Both the position numbers and the translations under genes were made by a program. Shown piece after piece: positions 44,830-56,322 of a stretch of 64,000 nt of DNA. Origin of the DNA: CAYUBI01 sp964443005 (GTDB lineage Bacteria > Margulisbacteria > Riflemargulisbacteria > GWF2-35-9 > CAYUBI01); NCBI GenBank assembly GCA_964443005.1, contig CAYUBI010000001.1, positions 1 through 64,000 of the forward strand. Reading direction: 5' to 3'. Below the pieces are notes generated by a model that was not told the DNA's origin, did not search any database, and was given only the letters and a program-made list of their open reading frames with translations. How positions within the stretch are numbered: the stretch's first letter is position 1; every line of letters starts with the position of its first letter.

Positions 44830-45345
44830 TTAAGAATAATGAATTAAAGAAACCACTTTTTCATCTGACAATTTTAACCGGCCTTTTAGAAAATCCAACT
44901 CAATTAAAAAAATATTTTTTTCAATTACAGCACCCATTCTTGTAACTAATTCATTGACTGCGCCAACCGTTCCGCCAGTTGCTAACAGATCATCAACAAC
45001 AACAACACGATCTCCTAATTTTAATGCATCAGAATGAATACAAATTGTATCTTGTCCATACTCCAAATTATAAGTAAGCTCGACAGTTTCTGCAGGCAAT
45101 TTCCCCTTTTTACGAACCGGAATAAACCCCTTTTTTAATGCATATGCAAGTGGCGCTCCAAAAATAAATCCGCGCGACTCAATTCCAATAATATAATCAA
45201 AATCAACTTCACGTAACAACGAAATCATATGATCAATCGCTGCGCGAAAAGCCAAAGGGTCAATTAACAACGTTGTAATATCTTTAAAAATAATCCCCTC
45301 TTTGGGGAAATCCTTTACATCTCGAATATATTTTTCTAATATCAT
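44830..45345 (-). CDS. apt: Adenine phosphoribosyltransferase
   Basis: This 171-residue protein has FPKEGIIFKDITTLL, ESRGFIFGAPLAYALKKGF and the PRPP loop VVVVDDLLATGGTVGA. It converts adenine and PRPP to AMP. AAGGAG precedes the start. The phosphodiesterase gene follows after 14 bases on the same strand. Confidence 0.95.
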   Translation of the reverse strand: MILEKYIRDVKDFPKEGIIFKDITTLLIDPLAFRAAIDHMISLLREVDFDYIIGIESRGFIFGAPLAYALKKGFIPVRKKGKLPAETVELTYNLEYGQDTICIHSDALKLGDRVVVVDDLLATGGTVGAVNELVTRMGAVIEKNIFLIELDFLKGRLKLSDEKVVSLIHYS

Positions 45346-45446
45346 TGGCTACTCCTTTTTATACTTACCTTAAGTTCACTTTTAAGCGAACTTCACAACA
45401 AAAAATGTATAGATTGATTATAACATGCGTTTTTCAATTTGCTAGG

Positions 45447-45475
45447 TTTTCAAACATCTACATAAATACTATAAT
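45447..45475 (+). promoter_or_regulatory. Promoter of tRNA-Val
   Basis: TTTTCA and TATAAT are spaced 17 bases apart and end 18 bases before the tRNA. Confidence 0.5.
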
Positions 45476-45493
45476 AATGATATTCTATTCAGC

Positions 45494-45570
45494 GGGTGGT
45501 TAGCTCAGTTGGTTAGAGCGCTAGCTTCACATGCTAGAGGCCACAGGTTCGAGCCCTGTACTACCCACCA
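45494..45570 (+). tRNA. tRNA-Val (anticodon CAC)
   Basis: The acceptor stem GGGTGGT/ACTACCC pairs. The D-arm is GCTC/GAGC. The anticodon stem CTAGC/GCTAG encloses TTCACAT, giving CAC. The T-arm ACAGG/CCTGT carries TTCGAGC. CCA is encoded. It decodes GTG valine codons. Confidence 0.93.
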
Positions 45571-45769
45571 AAAACGCCAATGAGTATCCATAATTTCTAA
45601 TTCATAATGATTTAACCTGAGATATTTCAAATTCCCGTACGATATGTTTTTAGCAGCTAATGATGAATAATTCACTAATACTTGTGACTTGAAAATTTTT
45701 AGTACATTTTTTTCGATATGTTTGCTACAATGAACATAGTTGAAATAACTTTTTAAAAGGTGGTCAGCC

Positions 45770-46318
45770 ATGGAAACGATTCAAAACATTGAAACAAAAA
45801 TTACTTTACAAAATCCTGATATTACAATTATTGAAAATACGGACCAAGTGATTGTAAACAAAGAGCATAAACCCATTCCAACGAATGCAGATTTATTAAA
45901 TGCGCTACCAGCATTGCATCAGGTGCTAAACTTTAACATTCTTGAACCAGTTTTAGACAAATTATTTTATTATTATTTTCATTTTCTTGCTAATAACGAT
46001 CGCTCCATTAAAGTTCATTTTCGTGATGCCTACTATGAATTAGCTGAAGCTATCAAACCATATTGTGCAAAAGTATCATTAGATCCTGATATGATTAAAA
46101 AAACGTCAACATATACTTACACAAAAATGCTTGTACTCAAAAATAAATTTGCGATCATGATTGCAAATCTTCCTACTGTAGGAACTGAACGATTAAAAAC
46201 ATGTCGTGAAATTGGCCAACTTTACAGTGATTTTCGCACACAACACACGTCATATCATGAACAAGTTACGCCCCTACTCAGCACCATTGTAGAAAAACTG
46301 TCGATTAAACTAGTGTAA
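45770..46318 (+). CDS. Hypothetical protein
   Basis: This 182-residue protein has no motif I recognise. The first 35 residues are polar; the remainder is predicted mainly helical with three or four amphipathic helices (e.g. DLLNALPALHQVLNFN, and TPLLSTIVEKLSIKL at the end). There is no signal peptide or membrane span. AAAGGTGG precedes the ATG. It stands alone between tRNA-Val and rarA. Codon use matches neighbours, so it is probably a real lineage-specific gene. A short 45-base gap separates it from the convergent rarA gene. Confidence 0.65.
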   Translation: METIQNIETKITLQNPDITIIENTDQVIVNKEHKPIPTNADLLNALPALHQVLNFNILEPVLDKLFYYYFHFLANNDRSIKVHFRDAYYELAEAIKPYCAKVSLDPDMIKKTSTYTYTKMLVLKNKFAIMIANLPTVGTERLKTCREIGQLYSDFRTQHTSYHEQVTPLLSTIVEKLSIKLV

Positions 46319-46363
46319 TAAGAATCTAGGAAAACTACAAAAGCGCCCTACCCTTCTTTTGTG

Positions 46364-47500
46364 CTACCAGTTTCGTAATGCAGAAGGAACTGGTGAATTT
46401 TGCATATTCTCAACACATTGTAATGCTAACTCAATTGCATTATAAGCATCCCTGTTTTTTTCAGCCCGACATAAATAAATAACTCCATGACTAAGAATAA
46501 TACGGGCTTCAGGCATTCCAATAGTTTCACACGCACGATATACCTCATTTGCTACTCGCATACTTTGGGAATCAGCCAATCCAATATCTTCAGATGAAAA
46601 TATTACCATACGTCGCGCTATAAACAATGGATCTTCGCCGCTCTTAATCATACGCGCTAAATAATACAACGCATCCTTCTCATTTGACGCACGCATTGAT
46701 TTAATGAACGCAGAAATAAGATCGTAATGCTCATTAGCATCAAATGCCAAAACCTTCGCAGATAAAACTTCTTTAACAATTTCAGAAGTAATCACAACGC
46801 TGCCATCACTATTTTTCAAAGTTGAAAGTACAGCAAGTTCAAGATTATTAAAAACCTGCCGAACATCTCCATCACTATTTCTTACAAATAACCGTAACAA
46901 ATCATCAGAAATTTCCACATGAAAACTAGCTAACCCGTTCTCTGCAATGATAGCTCTATGCAATAATGTCAACATATCATGTTCAGATAATGGTTTAAAT
47001 TCAAACAACCGAGAACGAGATACTAACGCAGCATTAAGCGAATATAATGGATTTGCAGTAGTTGCACCAATCAAACGAAGCGTTCCCTTTTCAATATCTT
47101 TTAGCAAAACATCTTGCTGCGCTTTATTAAAACGATGAATTTCATCCACAAACAAAATCGTTTTCTTATGATAAAACTTTAGATTATCCTCTGCTTTGGC
47201 AATGACATCACGAACATCTCCCACTTTGGCTTCTACTGCATTAAGAGATACAAAAATAGCCTGAGTTAGATTGGCTATAATTTCTGCTAATGTTGTTTTC
47301 CCACAACCTGGCGGTCCAAAAAACAGCAAGGACATGATCTGGTCAGCTTCAATAATCCGCTGTAACACCTTATTCTTGCCCAAAAAATGCTGTTGGCCAA
47401 CTACATCGTCAAGTTTTTTAGGACGCATACGATAAGCTAATGGTGCATTATTAAATCGAAAACTTGCTGAAGCGTGAGAAAACAAATCAGGTTGTAGCAT
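46364..47500 (-). CDS. rarA: Replication-associated recombination protein RarA (MgsA), short C-terminus
   Basis: I chose the ATG at 47500 (MLQPDLF), because RarA usually starts like this and the upstream extension overlaps the divergent helicase. The 378-residue AAA+ protein has Walker A FFGPPGCGKTT, Walker B FVDEIHRFN and the arginine finger region SRLFEF. The MgsA C-terminal part (MIKSGEDPLFIARRMVIFSSEDIGLAD) is there, but the family's usual last 50-60 residues beyond LRNAPT are cut off; here LRNW is followed by a stop. It acts at stalled forks. Confidence 0.88.
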   Translation of the reverse strand: MLQPDLFSHASASFRFNNAPLAYRMRPKKLDDVVGQQHFLGKNKVLQRIIEADQIMSLLFFGPPGCGKTTLAEIIANLTQAIFVSLNAVEAKVGDVRDVIAKAEDNLKFYHKKTILFVDEIHRFNKAQQDVLLKDIEKGTLRLIGATTANPLYSLNAALVSRSRLFEFKPLSEHDMLTLLHRAIIAENGLASFHVEISDDLLRLFVRNSDGDVRQVFNNLELAVLSTLKNSDGSVVITSEIVKEVLSAKVLAFDANEHYDLISAFIKSMRASNEKDALYYLARMIKSGEDPLFIARRMVIFSSEDIGLADSQSMRVANEVYRACETIGMPEARIILSHGVIYLCRAEKNRDAYNAIELALQCVENMQNSPVPSALRNW

Positions 47501-47542
47501 AAACAAATTATAGCATAAACAAAACAAAGAAGTTCGATTATA
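47495..47542. promoter_or_regulatory. Divergent promoter region of rarA and the addA-like gene
   Basis: TAGCATAAACAAA occurs twice (47495-47507 and 47511-47523). On the minus strand TATAAT occurs at 47512-47507, only 6 bases before the rarA ATG. A second minus-strand TATAAT lies at 47542-47537. No ribosome binding site precedes rarA, so leaderless initiation is possible. Confidence 0.4.
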
Positions 47543-47551
47543 CTTACGACT

Positions 47552-50500
47552 ATGCAACTCAATGAAACTCAATGTCGTGCAGTTGAATGGCTAGATAAAG
47601 ATCTAACACTAATCGCAGGAGCTGGTTCAGGCAAAACTCGCGTACTTACGGAACGATATCTGCATATTCTTCGAACACAAAAAGCTACAATCAACGAAAT
47701 ATTAACAATCACGTTTACAGATAAAGCTGCATTAGAAATGCAACAGCGCATTGAAAAAGAACTTTTAGCTAGTACTGAACCAGTTTTACAAACAGCAAAG
47801 AACCAATTCTTTCAACACCATATTTCTACAATTCATAGTTTTTGCCTCCGCTTATTAAAAGAATATGCAATTGAAGCACATCTCGATCCACAATTCACAA
47901 TTATGGACGATGCCACGTCTTCAATGTTAGTAGAACAACTCATTGAAGAAACTATGAAAATAGCAATTAAAAATGGAGATAGCACCTTTTTTTCACTAAA
48001 ATATGATCTTGATTTTTCAACACTTTGCCAAGCCATTCAATTTCTTCTTAAAAAAACATCAGTTATGGGCCTGCCCTTAACTAATTTAATTTGGGAAACA
48101 ACTCATGACACGCTACAATTAATTCCACAACTAAACGAAATTTCAACTATCCTTCACCACATACTAGAGGACACATCACTTAGCACGTCGTTTCAATCCA
48201 TGATTCATGATATTTTAGCATATGAAACTAAACTAACCAGTATTCTCGCTGAACCAGAGATAACACGTGAGCATCTATATTTGCTACATGATTACATCAA
48301 TGAATTCAAGCTAAATCGGGGAAAACAACATCAAAAATCCATGATCCAAGATTTAAAAACAAAAGCATTATCCATCAAAAAAGTAATAGAAAATAAATAT
48401 ACAGAAATCAGATTGGCACATCTCATTGTTTTGTCCAAACGTATTGAAACACAATGGACTCAACTCAAAAAATTACGCCATCAATTGGAAATGAATGACC
48501 TTCTCGTGTTCACAGTTCAACTTCTTACCCAACGTTCAGACATTCGACAACGAATTCAAAAAAGCTTTTCAATGATCATGGTTGATGAATTCCAAGATAT
48601 TAATTGGCTTCAATATCAACTCATTATGAAACTAAAGCAGCCCAACAACTTAATGGTAGTTGGAGATATCAAGCAATCTATCTATCGTTTCAATGATGCA
48701 GACGTATCCCTTTTTCAACAACATATTGAACAAGCTACCTTAAACAACGAATTACTTGTTTTAGATCACAATTATCGCAGCGACCCTACTATTATTGAAT
48801 TAGTTAATCTTGTTTTCCCACCTTTGTTTAAAGGAATTCGCTATGACAAACTCACAGCCTGCATTTCCAACAATACACAAATGACAACACCTATTATTGA
48901 AACGCACGTTGTTACCTTAGAAAAGACAAAAAAAGAACGTTCAGCGCTAAATCGTGAAACAGACGAGCTAGCTCATCTCGCAATTGAAATTAAAAATGCG
49001 CAACAAAATGGAACAGCTTATCAAAATATGGCAATTTTAGTTCGAAATTCAACAGGATTTAGTGCTTTAGAATCTGCACTATCTCAACAAGATATCCCTT
49101 ATCAAATTATAGGAGGAAGTCATTTCTATTCACAAAAAGAAATTATATCCATAATCTCCTTTTTACAGTATCTCTCAAATCCAAGTCAAGATTTGCCATT
49201 ACTCACATGTTTATCTTCGCCAATTGCAAATTTATCCTTAGATGATCTTTTCCTGCTAAGTCAAGCAAAACCAACTACTAGCCTAGCCTACTATGATTTC
49301 ATTCACTCAACTAATCTAATTAGTCCAGAAACATTACGTGAAAAAATAGCTAATTTTCTAGTTTTATGTGACTATCTAACCCCCTTACTTAACCTATTTT
49401 CTATCATTGAATTACTGGACATTATTTTTCAAAAAACACATTTTTTTCAAACAATCGCTACATGGCCTAATCCTATTCAATCACAACAAAATATCAATAA
49501 ATTACGAACAATTGCTAGTTCACTCACGCATCCATTAACAACCTTACCAGAATTTATTCGCTACATTTCACGCTTAAAATCTCAAGCAATTAAAGAAAGC
49601 GAAGCAGTCACAGAAGCCACACAAAAAGACTTTGTTTCAATCATGACAATTCACAAAGCAAAAGGCTTAGAATTTTCGTATCTTTTTTTACCCCTACTTC
49701 ATAAAAAAGGAAAATCAACTTATCCACCTATTCTGATAAATCGACAAGGCCAGGTTGGTTTATCGCTTAAAGATGATGTCATTGACATCATTTCCAGCTC
49801 TTATTACGATAAGATTAGTGACATTACGCATAGTGAAGATCGTGAAGAAGAAAAACGCATACTATATGTTGCTCTCACACGTGCTCAAAAACATCTCTAT
49901 CTTTCTGGAACTCTTACACCAATCTCGGAATCAACTGAAGAAAATTTAGTCAATTATTTGCAATGGGTATTACCACATTTGTCGCATATCAACGCTTCGA
50001 AATACAGCTTATCCGAAATTCCAATACAATCAACCAGCAATTATCACCAACCTGAAACAACTAATCCAACACCAATGACTCCCATAAAAAATCGATGTAC
50101 AATCATCACCTCACCCATCATTAACCTTACCGTAACTGCTCTCAACGATTATGCATTTTGTCCACGATATTATTACTATATTCACGAACTTCAACTAAAA
50201 CAAGAATATATTCCACTAAATATCAAATCAACTCTAGAAAGCAATTTAATAAATGACACATCACATGCAAACGAAAGTTCATCCATAGAATTAGGACGAT
50301 ATTTTCACAAGTTACTTGCGCAACCCAATATTCCTCTCGCGCTACCCACAGCAACGAAAACCCTATTTACACCAGCTGAACAAAGCATGCTGAATCGATT
50401 ACTAAAAAGCTTTTATAAAAGCACTTTGCCAGAGAAACTCAATGCAGCAAAAATAGTTTTAAAAGAACAATCTTATATTCAGCCAATTCCCAAAAAAGCA

Positions 50501-50848
50501 CTGCTATTTGGACAAATAGATTTGGTATATCAAGATCAAAATAGTAACTGGCATTTAATTGATTACAAAACTACAACACATTCTCACGAATTAGAAAAAA
50601 CACGCTATAAAACTCAATTGAATTGTTATATTTATGCGCTATCTAAAATTCAAGGAATTCAAATCAATTCAGCCTCATTATTTTTTCTACACGAACAGGT
50701 ATTCATTCCAATTGATATAAACAATAACCTCATTGAAACATCTATCAATGCCCTCATAACTGGCATTCTCATGAATCAATTCAATGCAGTGAATATCCCA
50801 AAAAGCTGCTCAACTTGCGGATTTAACGACGTATGCACTAAGTTTTAA
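47552..50848 (+). CDS. AddA/RecB-like UvrD-family helicase-nuclease
   Basis: This 1098-residue protein has SF1A motifs: Q-motif [11 protein letters not shown], Walker [12 protein letters not shown], motif [11 protein letters not shown], motif [10 protein letters not shown], and motifs V/VI ([23 protein letters not shown]). The C-terminus is a PD-(D/E)xK nuclease ([16 protein letters not shown]). Cys in FCPRYYYYI and [10 protein letters not shown] frame it like an Fe-S staple. It resembles AddA but with the AddB-like four-Cys arrangement. No AddB is adjacent. It likely processes double-strand breaks. Confidence 0.85.
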   Translation: MQLNETQCRAVEWLDKDLTLIAGAGSGKTRVLTERYLHILRTQKATINEILTITFTDKAALEMQQRIEKELLASTEPVLQTAKNQFFQHHISTIHSFCLRLLKEYAIEAHLDPQFTIMDDATSSMLVEQLIEETMKIAIKNGDSTFFSLKYDLDFSTLCQAIQFLLKKTSVMGLPLTNLIWETTHDTLQLIPQLNEISTILHHILEDTSLSTSFQSMIHDILAYETKLTSILAEPEITREHLYLLHDYINEFKLNRGKQHQKSMIQDLKTKALSIKKVIENKYTEIRLAHLIVLSKRIETQWTQLKKLRHQLEMNDLLVFTVQLLTQRSDIRQRIQKSFSMIMVDEFQDINWLQYQLIMKLKQPNNLMVVGDIKQSIYRFNDADVSLFQQHIEQATLNNELLVLDHNYRSDPTIIELVNLVFPPLFKGIRYDKLTACISNNTQMTTPIIETHVVTLEKTKKERSALNRETDELAHLAIEIKNAQQNGTAYQNMAILVRNSTGFSALESALSQQDIPYQIIGGSHFYSQKEIISIISFLQYLSNPSQDLPLLTCLSSPIANLSLDDLFLLSQAKPTTSLAYYDFIHSTNLISPETLREKIANFLVLCDYLTPLLNLFSIIELLDIIFQKTHFFQTIATWPNPIQSQQNINKLRTIASSLTHPLTTLPEFIRYISRLKSQAIKESEAVTEATQKDFVSIMTIHKAKGLEFSYLFLPLLHKKGKSTYPPILINRQGQVGLSLKDDVIDIISSSYYDKISDITHSEDREEEKRILYVALTRAQKHLYLSGTLTPISESTEENLVNYLQWVLPHLSHINASKYSLSEIPIQSTSNYHQPETTNPTPMTPIKNRCTIITSPIINLTVTALNDYAFCPRYYYYIHELQLKQEYIPLNIKSTLESNLINDTSHANESSSIELGRYFHKLLAQPNIPLALPTATKTLFTPAEQSMLNRLLKSFYKSTLPEKLNAAKIVLKEQSYIQPIPKKALLFGQIDLVYQDQNSNWHLIDYKTTTHSHELEKTRYKTQLNCYIYALSKIQGIQINSASLFFLHEQVFIPIDINNNLIETSINALITGILMNQFNAVNIPKSCSTCGFNDVCTKF

Positions 50849-52997
50849 AATGCTTTAGCAACCCGTCTAACTCATTTAATTGCTTTACCATATTCGTCAT
50901 TTGCTCATTACTACTAGTCATTAAATTAGCAATACCTTCCGTTGCACCCGTAACATCCTGCGTTCCATCCGTATTTATTTTAGCTATCCCAACCAATTCC
51001 TGCGTAGAAGTCGCCATATCCTGATTAAAGGAATGAATTTCATTAATTTTCAGCATTGTTTTATCAATAGACTGCTGCAATTTTTTTACAGCTTCTACGG
51101 ATTCATTTGCACTAGCTGTCACTTGCTCTGACGAAGCTGAAATACTCTGAATACCAATTCCATTTTCAGTAACTGCAACATAAATATCATGCAGCGATGT
51201 CTTTGCAGCAGTAGCCAATGTCACACCTTTTTGCACATTTTCTGCGCCTTGATTCATAGACACAACTGCTTGACGCGTAATATTTTGCATGTTTTGAATT
51301 AAACTGGTAATTTCCATAGTTGCTTCAGCAGATCGTTCAGCTAATTTCCGCACTTCATCTGCAACAACTGCAAATCCCTTACCCGAATCCCCTGCTCTAG
51401 CTGCCTCAATTGCAGCATTCAACGCCAACAAATTCGTTTGCGAAGCAATATCTGTAATAACTGTAATAATATCACCAATTTTTTCAGAACTTTTTTCAAG
51501 ATCATTAAACTGCTGCGTAATACCAGTAAATTTTTCAGAAATCATTGTAATTGCATTCACAGATTCAACAACTTTACCTTCTCCAGATTGTGCTAAACCA
51601 ACCGTACTAGACGATGATTCTGCAATTTTACTAATATCTTGGGCAACTTGATCAATAGCTGATGTAATTTGCTGAATTGTTGAAGACGTTGAACGACTTA
51701 AATCTTTCTGTTCATCACTAACTCCCTGAGTTTCTCTGGATAATTTATCAATACCTTGAATTTTTGTTTCCATTTTATTTGCCAATTCGTACTGTTTAGC
51801 AGATCCCATAGAAATTTCTGTTATTTTATTCGTAATTTCTTCAACCCCATGCGTACATTCTTCAAAATTTAATGACAATCCCTGATACACATGATTGATT
51901 TGCGCTGATGTATTTTGCGCTTGACTAACCAATGTACGAATTTTTCCAATAAATACATTCAAATACTTAGCTAACTGTCCAATTTCATCACTGCTCTGAA
52001 GGTTTAACTCCTTGGTTAAATCGCCATCTCCTTCAGAAACATCTTTAATTAAAACCACAACATGGTGAAGTGGAATGACTACAGCACGATATAAATAAAA
52101 AGCAATAAAAATAGCAAAAAGTGAACTAAAGATACCAACAACAACAACAACTTGATTCGTACTTTGATTCGCTTGATCAATTTTTGTAGATAATATCTTA
52201 TCTTTTGCCTTAGCAGACAATTCTGATTGAAGAATCAAGTGATCAATTTTATTTGCAGATTTTTTTATCTTTCCTAAAAGACCGTCATCTTCAGTATAGC
52301 CAATTTCTTTTTTAATTTGAAAAATTTCATTAATAGTTCTAACAAAATCATTAAACGGAGTCAAAATTTCAGAATTATTTCCGCACATACTCAAAAACTT
52401 ATCGCCTTCTTTATTAAATGCATCAGCATAAGCATCTGTTTTACGTAGCAAATAATTTTTTTCCTGTCTACGCATTTCTAACAACGAAATCAGCAACTTA
52501 TCCTGACGAGTTTTTTTTAAAATCGCTTCAACAGCCTTGGATGTTTTGCGAACAATACCAAACTTCCCTAAATCTTCTTCCCCAACTTCTTGTAGTTTCT
52601 TAATCACCTCAAGAAAGGCATTTTGATAAGCAATCATCTCTCGCCCTATTTCCTTAACTGAATTATTAAAGGACGAATCAACATTCGTTTGTAAAATTTC
52701 ATTCACTTTTTGCTGAACGATTTTCGTTTCATCCTGAACTGCTTTAATATGTATATCAGCATTGGTACCGCCAAAATTAGTGAGCATAAATTCTTTTTCA
52801 TGATTTTGTGCCTCTAAAACAGCAACACGAATATCAGTTAATAGAAAGTTCATGTCTTTAAGTTTGCTCATTTGAATTTCTTTAGCGTGAATTGTCAGTC
52901 GTGAATATGTAGAATAAAAACTGCCACATACAACCAACAAAATAAGTAACCCCATTCCCAACACTAATTTTGTAGAAATCTTAATATTCGCTAACAT
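50838..52997 (-). CDS. Methyl-accepting chemotaxis protein, transmembrane
   Basis: This 719-residue receptor has TM1 near residues 10-30, a helical ligand-binding region of about 250 residues ([13 protein letters not shown] suggests an HBM/4-helix bundle type), TM2 near 290-310, and a HAMP domain. The signalling domain has the conserved hairpin tip [20 protein letters not shown]. The C-terminus overlaps the helicase gene by 11 bases on the opposite strand. The ligand is unknown. Confidence 0.94.
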   Translation of the reverse strand: MLANIKISTKLVLGMGLLILLVVCGSFYSTYSRLTIHAKEIQMSKLKDMNFLLTDIRVAVLEAQNHEKEFMLTNFGGTNADIHIKAVQDETKIVQQKVNEILQTNVDSSFNNSVKEIGREMIAYQNAFLEVIKKLQEVGEEDLGKFGIVRKTSKAVEAILKKTRQDKLLISLLEMRRQEKNYLLRKTDAYADAFNKEGDKFLSMCGNNSEILTPFNDFVRTINEIFQIKKEIGYTEDDGLLGKIKKSANKIDHLILQSELSAKAKDKILSTKIDQANQSTNQVVVVVGIFSSLFAIFIAFYLYRAVVIPLHHVVVLIKDVSEGDGDLTKELNLQSSDEIGQLAKYLNVFIGKIRTLVSQAQNTSAQINHVYQGLSLNFEECTHGVEEITNKITEISMGSAKQYELANKMETKIQGIDKLSRETQGVSDEQKDLSRSTSSTIQQITSAIDQVAQDISKIAESSSSTVGLAQSGEGKVVESVNAITMISEKFTGITQQFNDLEKSSEKIGDIITVITDIASQTNLLALNAAIEAARAGDSGKGFAVVADEVRKLAERSAEATMEITSLIQNMQNITRQAVVSMNQGAENVQKGVTLATAAKTSLHDIYVAVTENGIGIQSISASSEQVTASANESVEAVKKLQQSIDKTMLKINEIHSFNQDMATSTQELVGIAKINTDGTQDVTGATEGIANLMTSSNEQMTNMVKQLNELDGLLKHFKT

Positions 52998-53085
52998 TAT
53001 TTCCCCCTATAATATATAAATAATACCTATACATATACATATAAAAAACAAAAAATGCAAGAGTAGTTTTAAAAATAAATATCGA

Positions 53086-53859
53086 CTAAATAGTCAGCAC
53101 CCGAGGGCCATTTGCAGTTATTGCAACGGTATGTTCAAACTGACAAGATAATTTTTTATCTGCAGTCACTGCTGTCCAGCCATCTGCTAAAATTTTACAT
53201 TTATGTGTTCCTTGATTAATCATTGGTTCAATTGCAATAACTAAACCTTCCTCTAAAACAAGTCCGGTATTTGCAAGTCCAAAATGCGGAACAGACGGAG
53301 CTTCGTGAAGGCCATACCCTACTCCATGTCCAACAAATTGGCGAACAACACCATACCCATAATTTTCAGCATGACGTTGAATCGCAAAACCAATATCACC
53401 TATTTTCTTTCCCACCTGAGCAGCCTGAATTCCAAAATCTAAACATTCTTTGGTAACCTGCTTTAAGAGTTTTGCTTTTTCAGATAAATAACCAATACCC
53501 AGCGTAATAGTTGCATCTCCAACAAAACCATTTTTTCGAATACCCATATCTACCTTCACAAGATCTCCCTCACAAAGCAAGCGATCTGCGCGGGGAATTC
53601 CATGAACGACTTCATAATTAATCGAAATACACGTACAATGAAAATAGTTCTTAACATGTTTAAATTCAGCAATCACATGATGCCGTTGTACAAAATCTTC
53701 AGCTAACCGCTCAATATCTAAGGTTGACATGCCTAAACATACGCAGCATTCTAATTCATGAAAAAATAGTGCGACCAAATGGCCCGCTTCTGCGATTCGT
53801 TCAATATCATCTTTGCTTTTTAAGCGAATAATATCGTCATCTGTTTGTCTGCTATGCAT
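53086..53859 (-). CDS. map: Methionine aminopeptidase, type I
   Basis: This 257-residue protein has metal ligands Asp in VKVDMGI and FVGDATIT, His in GHGVGYGLHEAP, Glu in IAIEPMIN and QFEHTVAI. It removes N-terminal methionine from nascent proteins. The N-terminal IRLKSKDDIERIAEAG is typical. It is distinct from the M24 gene at 29.4 kb. It stands alone. Confidence 0.95.
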   Translation of the reverse strand: MHSRQTDDDIIRLKSKDDIERIAEAGHLVALFFHELECCVCLGMSTLDIERLAEDFVQRHHVIAEFKHVKNYFHCTCISINYEVVHGIPRADRLLCEGDLVKVDMGIRKNGFVGDATITLGIGYLSEKAKLLKQVTKECLDFGIQAAQVGKKIGDIGFAIQRHAENYGYGVVRQFVGHGVGYGLHEAPSVPHFGLANTGLVLEEGLVIAIEPMINQGTHKCKILADGWTAVTADKKLSCQFEHTVAITANGPRVLTI

Positions 53860-53998
53860 AATGTCTCTATTTTATCCTAAAACAGCCTATATTTGCTATT
53901 ACTATTTTTTTTAAAATCCTTTACTTTTAAAAAATTGTTTTTTGTATTAATATAGAATAATTCTATAGTCAGTGTTTTCTACAGAAAGGTTATGGATC

Positions 53999-55390
53999 AT
54001 GATTTTTTGCATCAGTATTACATTAATCGCAACAATTTCAATAGGCACTACTACACTATTTTTCAAAAAACATCAAAAAGCAAAACAAGAAATCGATCAA
54101 CTCAAACATGAAATTCATCAAAATCAACTTCAATTAGAAAAAACAAATATATTTCATGAAGATATCTCAAAAAAACTAATTAAAAAAGCAAATGAAATTA
54201 CCATGATTGCAAGTGAAACTAAAATTGGCATCAAAAACAATAGCGAAGTTGTCAATTCCGTTGCAGAACAAACCAATGAACAGTTCATCAAAATCCAAGA
54301 TTTAATGAAAAACATGGATACAATGCAAACATTAGTACAAGAAATATCAAATGGACAATATTTGCAAGTTCAGTCATTAACCTCTACAACTCAACATGTC
54401 AATGATATGTGTTTTACAATAACCAAACAATCAGCAGATACAAATGGTCAATCCCGAGATATTTCTAACACGCGCATTATCATTACAAACATGATGAAAG
54501 CCATTGAACAAATCACCAATGACTCGTCAACTGCAAGCATGTCATCTGCTAATGCAGTTGATGTTGCTAATGAGGGACAATCCATTGTAGATGATACAGT
54601 TCAAGCTATGGAACAAATTCAACATGCAGTCTTAGATGTTGCAAGAAAAATTGAAAACCTAGGTTTCAGTTCAGAAAAAATTGAAGAAATTATTAAAACA
54701 ATTCAAGATATTTCAAAACGTACAAATTTGCTTTCATTAAATGCTGCGATTGAAGCAGCACGAGCAGGCATTCATGGTCAAGGATTTGCTGTTGTTGCTG
54801 ACGAAGTTCGCCATTTAGCAGATCTAACTGTAGTAGCGACAAAAGAAATTACAGCAATCATACAAGGAATTCAAGCTGAAACAACAGATGTTATTACAAC
54901 TATGGAAGTAGGAAAAAATGAAGTTCAAAATGGTTTTATGTTAACTATCCTAATGAAACAATCCTTTTCAAAAATTGTTAAAGAAGTTAACTATATTTCT
55001 GAACAAATTCATAATATCTCAGCTGCTGCAGAAGAATTAAATGCTTCTAGCAATGATGTTATTACCATGCTAAATACGCTTTACCAGTTTATTGAAGCGA
55101 ATTTAGGAATCATCCAATCTGATACTGAAAATACAAAAAAAATACTTAATTCGATTGAAGAAATAAAAAAAGTATCAGAAAATCATAATCGATTTGTCAC
55201 TGACATGGATAATTTATATAAAAATACAATGGAAAAAATTAAAAAAATATCGTTATTAGCTCAGGATAATGCAGGATCTGCTGAAGAAGTTTCAAGCATT
55301 ACTGAAGAAATTGGCGGAATGATTGATATGGTACGCACTTATTCCGAAGAACTAAATACTATTTCAACAGAACTTGTCAACAATAATTAA
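53999..55390 (+). CDS. MCP-like signalling protein without a large sensor domain
   Basis: I prefer the ATG at 53999 ([10 protein letters not shown]) over a GTG at 53972, because AAAGG lies 10 bases upstream. The 463-residue protein has one membrane span at residues 5-22, then a coiled coil, then the chemoreceptor signalling domain with [20 protein letters not shown]. No HAMP or periplasmic domain is visible. It may sense through a partner or an internal signal. Confidence 0.88.
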   Translation: MIFCISITLIATISIGTTTLFFKKHQKAKQEIDQLKHEIHQNQLQLEKTNIFHEDISKKLIKKANEITMIASETKIGIKNNSEVVNSVAEQTNEQFIKIQDLMKNMDTMQTLVQEISNGQYLQVQSLTSTTQHVNDMCFTITKQSADTNGQSRDISNTRIIITNMMKAIEQITNDSSTASMSSANAVDVANEGQSIVDDTVQAMEQIQHAVLDVARKIENLGFSSEKIEEIIKTIQDISKRTNLLSLNAAIEAARAGIHGQGFAVVADEVRHLADLTVVATKEITAIIQGIQAETTDVITTMEVGKNEVQNGFMLTILMKQSFSKIVKEVNYISEQIHNISAAAEELNASSNDVITMLNTLYQFIEANLGIIQSDTENTKKILNSIEEIKKVSENHNRFVTDMDNLYKNTMEKIKKISLLAQDNAGSAEEVSSITEEIGGMIDMVRTYSEELNTISTELVNNN

Positions 55391-56322
55391 TTCATTAATA
55401 GTCGATGAACTAAACCATACCGAAGTCCTTTATCACTCACAGTTGCACAATCTACGCCAAAAAGCTGCATAATTGCAATCAATTCAATAATTCCAGCAAT
55501 CATCACATCTGCTCGTAATTGTTCAACGTGAAAATATTCCTCTTTTTCATGATGCGTACACACAATTGCCTTTGCTAATGTATACTCCAAAAAAGATAGC
55601 GATATCTGGCTACCATGAATTTGCTCTGCTGCATAATGAGCTAAAGCCTGTTCAAGACGAGATACAGTAGTTCCTGTTCCACCCAACACAATCAATTGGT
55701 TGAGCATAACATCAGAGAATTGATTCAAGGCCAAAAAGGATCGCGATAAATGTTCTTTCACACACTGAATATCATTAATTGTTGGACATTCCTTGGATAA
55801 AAACTGTTCAGTCAAACGAACAACACCAATATCTAAACTTTTCATGAACTGAACCTTCTGATCCACTAGCAAAACAAATTCGGTACTTCCACCCCCCTGA
55901 TCTACAAGTACAGCTGGGGACAAAATCGGAGAAACTGTGCACAATACCGTATCTGCAACTAATTCTGCTTCTTCATGTCCAGATAAAATTGTCATAGTTA
56001 ACGGAATTTTATTTAACTCATTATAAAAAATCGAAGTATCCTCAATATCGCGCAGTGCAGAAGTTCCAATAAACGAGTAATTCGTTACTCCATAATAATC
56101 CATTTTCTGTTTGTACTCTCGCAAAACAGCCAGAGTTCGTTGCATTGGAACAGGTTGCAATGTAGACGTGCGATCAACCAATTCACCAATGCGAGTAACA
56201 TCTCGATGCTCGAAAAGTACGACAAGCTGCCCAAATTTACGCGTAGCAATCACAATTCGTAGTGAATTAGTCCCAAGATCAATGCCTGCAACAACTGGCT
56301 CAATCACATTCTTATTTTCCAA
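55387..56322 (-). CDS. Exopolyphosphatase / ppGpp-phosphohydrolase family (Ppx/GppA)
   Basis: The start is placed at TTG 56322 ([20 protein letters not shown]), with GGAAAG 6 bases upstream; GTG at 56307 is an alternative. The 311-residue ASKHA-fold protein has [22 protein letters not shown] and [13 protein letters not shown]. Members hydrolyse polyphosphate or pppGpp. The length fits the short bacterial forms. It follows the SLBB gene with overlap. Confidence 0.88.
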   Translation of the reverse strand: MENKNVIEPVVAGIDLGTNSLRIVIATRKFGQLVVLFEHRDVTRIGELVDRTSTLQPVPMQRTLAVLREYKQKMDYYGVTNYSFIGTSALRDIEDTSIFYNELNKIPLTMTILSGHEEAELVADTVLCTVSPILSPAVLVDQGGGSTEFVLLVDQKVQFMKSLDIGVVRLTEQFLSKECPTINDIQCVKEHLSRSFLALNQFSDVMLNQLIVLGGTGTTVSRLEQALAHYAAEQIHGSQISLSFLEYTLAKAIVCTHHEKEEYFHVEQLRADVMIAGIIELIAIMQLFGVDCATVSDKGLRYGLVHRLLMN

